This document shows positions 19,181-23,081 of a DNA stretch of 23,081 nucleotides, piece after piece (the first letter of the stretch is position 1; the number at the start of each line of letters is the position of its first letter). Below the pieces are notes generated by a model. The model made no database searches and was not told the DNA's origin. It worked only from the letters and a program-made list of their open reading frames with translations. This DNA comes from a virus: positions 1-23,081 of IMG/VR virus record IMGVR_UViG_3300046816_000126; one strand, given 5' to 3'. The translations under genes and the position numbers were made by a program.

Positions 19181-19383
19181 GCATGACCGATAACGACTGG
19201 CGAGCGCGGGTGCTGGTGGAGCACACCGATCTCCAGATCAAGGTTGGGCGGCTTGAGGTGTTCCGCTCGACCCAGGCCTATCGCGATCTGCCGCGTGACG
19301 AGCGCGACCGGCTGACGGCGCAACTGATGTTCATGCGCGGTTATCTGGCGATGCTGAAGGCGCGGATCGACGGCTTCCAATGA
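19177..19383 (+). CDS. crAss001_48-like small phage protein, 68 aa
   Basis: I choose TTG 19177 because a perfect AGGAGG (19164-19169) lies exactly 7 bases upstream and the start overlaps the previous stop (TTGA); the ATG at 19183 is 13 bases from it. The product RARVLVEHTDLQIKVGRLEVFRSTQAYRDLPRDERDRLTAQLMFMRGYLAMLKARI follows the pattern of a widespread small helical phage protein (E..DL..K..+LE.F..S..F..L...ER..L..Q...M..Y...L..RI). The role is unknown; a three-helix fold is likely. Confidence 0.82.
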   Translation: MSMTDNDWRARVLVEHTDLQIKVGRLEVFRSTQAYRDLPRDERDRLTAQLMFMRGYLAMLKARIDGFQ

Positions 19384-19601
19384 ATAGCCGTGACCTGAAG
19401 CTGAAGAGGTACCTGGGCGACGGCGTCTACGCTGGCTACGAGCCCGCGACCGGCTGCGTCTGGCTGTGGACGAGCAATGGGGTGGTGGAGCACCACTGGA
19501 TCGGGTTGGAGCGCGGGGTGCGCATAGCGGTGAGCCTGTATTTCCGCGACTTCGTTGAGACAGACAAGGCAATCGTCGCGTCACTCCCGGAGCAGATATG
19601 A
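19380..19601 (+). CDS. conserved small phage protein, 73 aa
   Basis: ATGA overlap with the previous gene. The core YLGDGVYAGYEPATGCVWLWTSNGVVEHHWIGLERGVRIAVSLYFRDF matches a common phage beta-sheet protein (YLGDGVYA..d...i.L.t.....h.I.Le..v...L..+). No function is known. Confidence 0.8.
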   Translation: MNSRDLKLKRYLGDGVYAGYEPATGCVWLWTSNGVVEHHWIGLERGVRIAVSLYFRDFVETDKAIVASLPEQI

Positions 19602-19843
19602 CCGCCGAGGAAGCAATCCTGGAGCAGCACCGACGGTGCAACACCCTGATCAAGCAGATCAGCCCGCTGCTGGCTGATCAGGGTGAGCTTGTTCAAGGGG
19701 CGGTATTGGGCAACCTACTAGCGACCTGGGTGATGGGGCATTGCATCGAGGGCGGCAGCAAGAAGGCGATCGAGAAGTACCGGAAGGCGATGCTGCGCAT
19801 GCATATCGCTTGGGTGCGCCAGCAGATGGAGCGCCAGATATGA
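19598..19843 (+). CDS. conserved small phage protein, 81 aa
   Basis: ATGA overlap with the previous gene. Helical: EEAILEQHRRCNTLIKQISPLLADQGELVQGAVLGNLLATWVMGHCIEG, then a basic helix ending WVRQQMERQI. The LVQGAVLGNLLATWVMGH stretch is typical of a phage family (dv.gavladLvA.WlaGh). Not a membrane protein by composition. Function unknown. Confidence 0.78.
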   Translation: MTAEEAILEQHRRCNTLIKQISPLLADQGELVQGAVLGNLLATWVMGHCIEGGSKKAIEKYRKAMLRMHIAWVRQQMERQI

Positions 19844-20343
19844 CCGCCGTGGAGATCACGTTGACCCAGCGGCTCAAGGTGAGCCACTGCCCCGCCTGTC
19901 ATATGGCCTTTGCCGCGCCGGTCGAGTTTTGGGAGCGGCTGAACCGGCTTCACGACCAGGGCGGACAGCCGAACTGGTACTGCCCGGCTGGCCACGCGAT
20001 TATCCATGCTGGCGAGGGCGAACTCGACAAGGTTCGACGCGAGCGTGATCAGTTGAAGCAAGCGCAGGCGCGGCTCCTGGATGAGAAGGGGGCCGAGAGG
20101 CGCAAGCGCCTTGAAGCCGAGGGCGAGGTCCAGCGGCAGGCGAAGCGCTCGGCCGCTGGGGTCTGTAGCTGCTGCCATCGGACCTTCAAGCAACTGGCGA
20201 GCCATATGCGGACCAAGCACCCAGAACTGGCCTTGCAGCAGAAGGGGAGCGCAGGGGGCCGGGCGAGGGCGGCGGGCATGACGCCCGAGCAGCGGCATGA
20301 GTTCGCCAAGATGGGTGGCGCGAGAAGGTGGGGGCACTCGTGA
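19840..20343 (+). CDS. phage zinc-finger protein, zinc ribbon plus C2H2, 167 aa
   Basis: The start at 19840 forms ATGA with the upstream stop; the earlier ATG at 19741 is rejected. Residues about 15-50 hold CPACHMAFAAPVEFW and WYCPAGHAIIH, an N-terminal ribbon. Residues 58-105 form a charged coiled coil (DKVRRERDQLKQAQARLLDEKGAERRKRLEAEGEV). Residues about 109-130 hold the C2H2 finger CSCCHRTFKQLASHMRTKHPEL. The Gly/Arg-rich end resembles DNA-contact tails. This architecture is well conserved in many phages; it probably binds nucleic acid, with target unknown. Confidence 0.86.
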   Translation: MTAVEITLTQRLKVSHCPACHMAFAAPVEFWERLNRLHDQGGQPNWYCPAGHAIIHAGEGELDKVRRERDQLKQAQARLLDEKGAERRKRLEAEGEVQRQAKRSAAGVCSCCHRTFKQLASHMRTKHPELALQQKGSAGGRARAAGMTPEQRHEFAKMGGARRWGHS

Positions 20344-20450
20344 GCCTGTGGAGCGAGCCGGTCACCAAAGACTTCATCGTGGGCACGGTGTTCGGCATGG
20401 CGTTGATGGCGGGCTTTGTCGTCGTCATACTCTGGGCGTTTCACGGATGA
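20340..20450 (+). CDS. single-pass membrane peptide, 36 aa
   Basis: A GTG start overlaps the previous stop (GTGA) and its stop overlaps the next start (ATGA). The product MSLWSEPVTKDFIVGTVFGM then ALMAGFVVVILWAFHG has one hydrophobic helix. The double coupling makes it a credible gene despite its size. A membrane-targeting role is inferred; partners are unknown. Confidence 0.66.
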   Translation: MSLWSEPVTKDFIVGTVFGMALMAGFVVVILWAFHG

Positions 20451-20773
20451 CCGCAATGACCCATGACCGCCAAGGCTGGACCCTCTGGACCGAAGAGCCG
20501 CCGCCGAGAGGCGTGAAGATCGAGCTACGCCGTGGCGTGACGCCGATCGGCACCACTTGGCGAGACGACTTGTCGCAGTCGTTCAATATCCACGGAGTGT
20601 GGTGGCGCCCGGTGGCGTCCTGGCTGCCCAAGCCCAAGGTGATCCAGATCGCGCTAACGAGCGGCGACAGCCTGTACGTTTTGCGCGATGATGGGACGAT
20701 CTGGCAGTCGTTAACCCCCGGCAACAACTGGTCACAGATTCGTCTGCCTGAAGAGAGCGAAAGAGGAGAGTGA
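20447..20773 (+). CDS. small two-part phage protein, 108 aa
   Basis: The start is set by ATGA. The first part (GWTLWTEEPPPRGVKIELRRG, ending in a double Trp, VWWRPVASW) recalls the DUF551-like phage fold, where a W..P..G start and a W..W end frame a small sheet. The second part (VIQIALTSGDSLYVLRDDGTIWQSLTPGNNWSQIRLPEE) is a propeller-blade-like repeat common at the end of small phage proteins. Function unknown. Confidence 0.78.
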   Translation: MTAMTHDRQGWTLWTEEPPPRGVKIELRRGVTPIGTTWRDDLSQSFNIHGVWWRPVASWLPKPKVIQIALTSGDSLYVLRDDGTIWQSLTPGNNWSQIRLPEESERGE

Positions 20774-20775
20774 AA

Positions 20776-21243
20776 ATGTCACTGTTGAGCACGCTGGCGT
20801 TGTTGGTCCTGCCGCTCTACCGGCCGGAAGGGCGCGTCGCCGAGGTCGAGGAGGAGAACGCCGCGCTGCGTGAGAAGGTGAGCGAGCTTGAGAAGGAGGT
20901 CGCAGCCGGGAAGCGCCGTGAGGAAACGGCCGAGCGTGGATATTTGAATACCCTGCACCGGTTGGCCAACACCCAGCATGAACTCGCCTACTGGCGCGAG
21001 AGCTACCACCGGGCGATGTCTGGGCCACAGATGTTGGGGCAGGCGCAGCAGGCGCAGCAGCAGTTGTACGCGCAGGCGGGCGCGCAGGCGCTGGCGCGGC
21101 AGCAGTTTTACCAGCAGGCGCAGGCGGCGCAGGGGATGCTGGGCGCGCAGGGGTTGGAGCAGTGGGGCGAGTTCTGCAACTGCATCCCCGACCGGAATGA
21201 GGTGTTCCGCAGGACCGGCGCGGCCGGGCCGATCGCTCAGTGA
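20776..21243 (+). CDS. membrane-anchored coiled-coil Gln/Ala-rich protein, 155 aa
   Basis: ATG 20776 has AGGAG 7 bases upstream, better spaced than the GTG at 20770. Residues 1-15 are hydrophobic (MSLLSTLALLVLPLY), a signal anchor or uncleaved leader. Residues 20-50 are a strong coiled coil (VAEVEEENAALREKVSELEKEV). Residues about 80-135 are Gln/Ala-rich (AQQAQQQLYAQAGAQALARQ), encoded by a GCGCAGCAG-type low-complexity run (21039-21140). The end holds FCNCIP. It may be an oligomeric inner-membrane protein. Not recognised. Confidence 0.72.
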   Translation: MSLLSTLALLVLPLYRPEGRVAEVEEENAALREKVSELEKEVAAGKRREETAERGYLNTLHRLANTQHELAYWRESYHRAMSGPQMLGQAQQAQQQLYAQAGAQALARQQFYQQAQAAQGMLGAQGLEQWGEFCNCIPDRNEVFRRTGAAGPIAQ

Positions 21244-21246
21244 TCA

Positions 21247-21453
21247 ATGGCGCCCAGGCGCCGCAATGCAAGGCCGCTGACGCCCGCCGAGCTTGAGGCG
21301 GTGTGGCGGCCCTACCCGAGCTTCATCGGCCCTGTCGGGCCGCCGATGTGGCTCTGGGTGCGCGATCGGGAGAAGCAACGGCTATGGCGGATCAAGGTGA
21401 GCCTGAGTGACCCAGAGAACCGAGAAGCCTGGAGACAATGGTATCGGGCCTGA
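21247..21453 (+). CDS. hypothetical small protein, 68 aa
   Basis: Starts 3 bases after the previous stop. Basic start (MAPRRRNARPLTPAELEAVW), then PPMWLWVRDREKQRLWRIKVSLSDPENREAWRQWYRA; rich in Trp and Arg. No family recognised. Confidence 0.62.
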   Translation: MAPRRRNARPLTPAELEAVWRPYPSFIGPVGPPMWLWVRDREKQRLWRIKVSLSDPENREAWRQWYRA

Positions 21454-21469
21454 CCTATTTATTGCCTGG

Positions 21470-21586
21470 ATGAGCGACCTTCGCGGCAACCGCTATGGCC
21501 TCGCCTGCAACGATCGGGCGATTACCGCGCTGCTCCACAGGCTTAAGGCGCCTAAGCATTCTGGCGGAAGTGGTTATCGTGGCTGA
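21470..21586 (+). CDS. very small ORF, 38 aa, low support
   Basis: MSDLRGNRYGLACNDRAITA and on, ending GYRG. No ribosome site, but it fills the gap between two genes and ends in an 8-base overlap with the GTG start at 21579, as genes here do. Not recognised. Confidence 0.38.
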   Translation: MSDLRGNRYGLACNDRAITALLHRLKAPKHSGGSGYRG

Positions 21587-21785
21587 CGAGCCCCGGTTCA
21601 TCATCTTGGAGCGTCATGGGGGCTATATCCTGGCGTGGAAAAGCAACGTGCGGCGGCCGGATACCGGCGAGCCGCTCTATGTCTACGACGATGAGAGATC
21701 GGTTCTTTATCCTACCAAGGAGGCGGCCCAGGCTGGGATGGATAAATATCTCCAACGGCTTAGCCGCCATATTTCTGAAAAGTGA
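21579..21785 (+). CDS. hypothetical small protein, 68 aa, last gene of the rightward unit
   Basis: GTG start with GGAAG 8 bases upstream; the longer frame from 21495 has no support. The sequence ADEPRFIILERHGGYILAWK forms a strand hairpin, and the end is a helix (TKEAAQAGMDKYLQRLSRHI). Similar small proteins adding a helix after a TKEAA motif occur in phages; no role is known. Followed by the convergent terminator region. Confidence 0.66.
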   Translation: MADEPRFIILERHGGYILAWKSNVRRPDTGEPLYVYDDERSVLYPTKEAAQAGMDKYLQRLSRHISEK

Positions 21786-21875
21786 CCAATTTGGAGGGGG
21801 TGCGGCAAGTCGCGCTTTTCACCAAAAATCCCCACCAAATAAGGCATGTGATTAGGCTAGGATGGCCACAGGAGG

Positions 21876-21941
21876 CCGCTGAGCAGGGGGTATTGTCGCA
21901 CTTCCTGCGACACCGGGATTTTGGCCGATAGGGCTCAGCGG
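21876..21941 (+). other. nested hairpin in the convergent intergenic region
   Basis: CCGCTGAGC (21876-21884) pairs with GCTCAGCGG (21933-21941). Inside lies TGTCGCA (21894-21900), loop CTTCC, TGCGACA (21906-21912). Both stems are perfect. It lies in the 242-bp gap (21786-22027) that holds no gene. The inner stem contains the CTGCGACA octamer. Confidence 0.5.
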
Positions 21942-21977
21942 GCTTCTATGGCGATTTCGGCCTTTTAATTCACACAC

Positions 21978-22010
21978 AAAAAAAGGGAGCCAAAATGGCC
22001 CCCTTTCTTG
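21978..22010. terminator. bidirectional rho-independent terminator
   Basis: AAAGGG-A-GCC (21982-21991), loop AAAAT, GGC-C-CCCTTT (21997-22006), with an A-run before it (21978-21984) and TTTCTT after it. It separates the plus unit ending at 21785 from the minus gene ending at 22028. Confidence 0.8.
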
Positions 22011-22027
22011 CGCCTCGGCCGAGCCGG

Positions 22028-22798
22028 TCAGGCGGCGATAGCGAGGGCTTGAGCCTCGGCGACGATCTGGACGAGGCTCTTGCGGCTCATGTGCATGGTG
22101 TAGCCGGTGCGCGCCTCGACCTCGGCGAGCCGGGCGAAAAGCTCGGGCCGCGCCTGGGCGCCGTGCAGGATGTCGTTCCTGGAGCCCATGATGCAGAAGA
22201 CGCAGGAGAGGCGCTCGTTGCCCGCCGCGTAGGCCGGGTGGGGCTCTTGGCCATCGGCAGCAATCGTCGCGAACACCTCGACGGTGGTCAGGCCGTGGAT
22301 CGGCGCCCAGTCATACCAGTCGCGCCCGGCGACCGAATTGCGCTCGTGGCGCTTGAACACCTCGACCTTGGCGCGCGAGGCGCTCTCCTGGGCGCGGATG
22401 CCGGTGGCGTTGATGATCAGCCGGTGGCCATGGTTGCGGGCGAAGGTGCGGACCTCGCGCTCAATCGGGCCGCGCTTGAGGTCCGACGTGCATTGGCGGG
22501 TGGAAGCGGACGGGAAGGATGGGACATCGGGACGGGTGGCGAAGCGGCGCTCGACCATGTCGAGGAAGCTCTTGGCGGCGCGGGCGACGATGAAGGGAAC
22601 GCCAGCGTTGGCGGCTTGGCGTTCGGCAAGCTCCAGGGCGCCGTCCCATTCGAACTCTCCCAGGGAGGCGTGGACGACCAAGATTTGGTCGCGTGGCACG
22701 ATCTCCAGCATCTTGATCAGGAGGGCTTGGCTGTCTTTGCCGCCCGAGTGATTGACGACAACCAGGGCGCCCTGGTCAATGAGGTCTTGGGGGGTCAT
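22028..22798 (-). CDS. PAPS reductase-like adenine-nucleotide alpha-hydrolase, 256 aa
   Basis: ATG 22798 (MTPQDLIDQGALVVVNHSGG) has GGAG about 9 bases upstream; the frame to 22870 is not needed. The PP-loop SGGKDS is at residues 18-23. Further family features are VVHASLG (43-47), CTSDLKRGP (103-111), NATGIRAQESASRAK (130-144) and SCVFCIMGSRNDI (198-210), whose two Cys could be catalytic or bind a cluster. PAPS reductase/DndC-like proteins activate or transfer sulphur through an adenylated intermediate. Phages often carry them alone, with proposals ranging from nucleic-acid modification to sulphur metabolism. No dnd partner genes are visible. Isolated on its own strand behind an operator-like palindrome. 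Confidence 0.88.
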   Translation of the reverse strand: MTPQDLIDQGALVVVNHSGGKDSQALLIKMLEIVPRDQILVVHASLGEFEWDGALELAERQAANAGVPFIVARAAKSFLDMVERRFATRPDVPSFPSASTRQCTSDLKRGPIEREVRTFARNHGHRLIINATGIRAQESASRAKVEVFKRHERNSVAGRDWYDWAPIHGLTTVEVFATIAADGQEPHPAYAAGNERLSCVFCIMGSRNDILHGAQARPELFARLAEVEARTGYTMHMSRKSLVQIVAEAQALAIAA

Positions 22799-22867
22799 AC
22801 GATTCTCTCCTGCGAGGCCACGCGCCCCGCAACCCTGTGTCTCACTTTCTGCGACATCGGTCAACAA

Positions 22868-22881
22868 CAATCGTACGATTG
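22868..22881. promoter_or_regulatory. 14-bp perfect palindrome CAATCGTACGATTG, operator candidate
   Basis: It lies between the divergent genes at 22798 and 22958, directly upstream of a minus-strand TTGACC box. It contains the ATCGTACGAT core shared with 3380, 13542 and 17829; this copy has the longest symmetry. Confidence 0.5.
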
Positions 22882-22890
22882 CACCGCAGC

Positions 22891-22919
22891 TTGGCGGGGC
22901 GCGCCAACGCCGCTATGAT
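22891..22919 (+). promoter_or_regulatory. candidate promoter of the right-end gene
   Basis: TTGGCG (22891-22896), 17-base spacer, TATGAT (22914-22919). It points to the ATG at 22958. Confidence 0.5.
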
Positions 22920-22957
22920 CGCCGTGAGGCGGGAGGAGAGCACCACCGGGATCTGAC

Positions 22958-23081
22958 ATGCGCCTGGGACACTGGATCGCGGGCCTGGCCTCGCTCCTGC
23001 TATCGTCGGCCGCGATCGCACAGACGACGCCGCCGTCTTCGCCCGCTGACATGGGCATCACCAAGACGACCCTGCCCGAAG
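22958..23081 (+). CDS. exported protein, 3'-truncated by the window
   Basis: The frame opens with MRLGHWIAGLASLLLSSAAI, a Sec signal peptide with likely cleavage at AIA-Q (residue 20-21), followed by a Thr/Pro/Ser-rich stretch (TTPPSSPADMGITKTTLPE) up to the end of the window. A purine-rich site is present but far upstream (GGAGGAGAG at 22932-22940), so the start is less certain. Mature function cannot be judged from 41 codons. Confidence 0.6.
   Translation, partial: MRLGHWIAGLASLLLSSAAIAQTTPPSSPADMGITKTTLPE

Noticed and set aside
21995-22918. 307-codon plus-strand open frame
   Set aside because: Antisense to the PAPS reductase-like gene and begins inside the terminator.

Overview
The window reads as part of a tailed double-stranded DNA phage genome (or an assembled viral contig) whose host is probably an alphaproteobacterium. 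The phage call rests on a terminase large subunit with intact ATPase and nuclease motifs, an adjacent small terminase-like gene, a P22-type portal with a long helical C-terminus, a phage immunoglobulin-like decoration domain, and dozens of very small genes chained by ATGA, GTGA or TGATG overlaps. The host guess rests on high GC with strong GC preference at third codon positions, CTTGAC-type -35 boxes, and small membrane proteins of a kind common in Rhizobiales. I see no integrase, no replication enzyme, no lysis gene, and no major capsid, tail or tRNA gene. All readings are by eye, without database searches.

Layout. (1) 1-1549, plus strand: the end of an HNH-AP2 homing endonuclease, two small genes (one exported) and a DUF192 protein fused to a second small phage protein. 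(2) 1546-17476, minus strand: one long, tightly packed transcription unit. In its direction of transcription it carries about eight small early-type genes (several with zinc motifs), TerS, TerL, about twelve small genes, a PD-(D/E)xK-like protein, an Ig-like protein, the portal, three small proteins and a very large virion-associated protein. It probably starts at a good promoter at 17557-17530. It is broken by a 493-bp structured non-coding gap (12219-12711) and by a 185-bp gap (8671-8855), where a plus-strand promoter and a perfect hairpin terminator suggest a small antisense-oriented RNA. (3) 17477-18329: an 850-bp non-coding divergent control region with inverted repeats, 12-bp tandem repeats and AT-rich patches in a GC-rich genome; it is a candidate origin and regulatory hub. 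(4) 18330-21785, plus strand: a polycistron of small genes including a zinc-finger protein, a crAss001_48-like protein, a single-pass membrane peptide and a membrane-anchored coiled coil. (5) 21786-22027: a convergent region with a bidirectional terminator. (6) 22028-22798, minus: a PAPS reductase/adenine-nucleotide alpha-hydrolase-like gene. (7) 22958-end, plus: the start of an exported protein.

How it works together: the minus-strand unit supplies DNA packaging and the portal/ejection part of the head. The two divergent units around 18 kb look like the early, host-interaction part. The major capsid gene is not next to the portal, so the head module is split or continues outside the window. 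The signals most worth following are the candidate small RNA at 8787-8894, an ATCGTACGAT palindrome and a CTGCGACA octamer that recur in control regions, a probable -1 frameshift at the start of the 1041-residue protein, the DUF192 fusion that retains an internal ribosome binding site, and a shared C-terminal peptide on two small genes.
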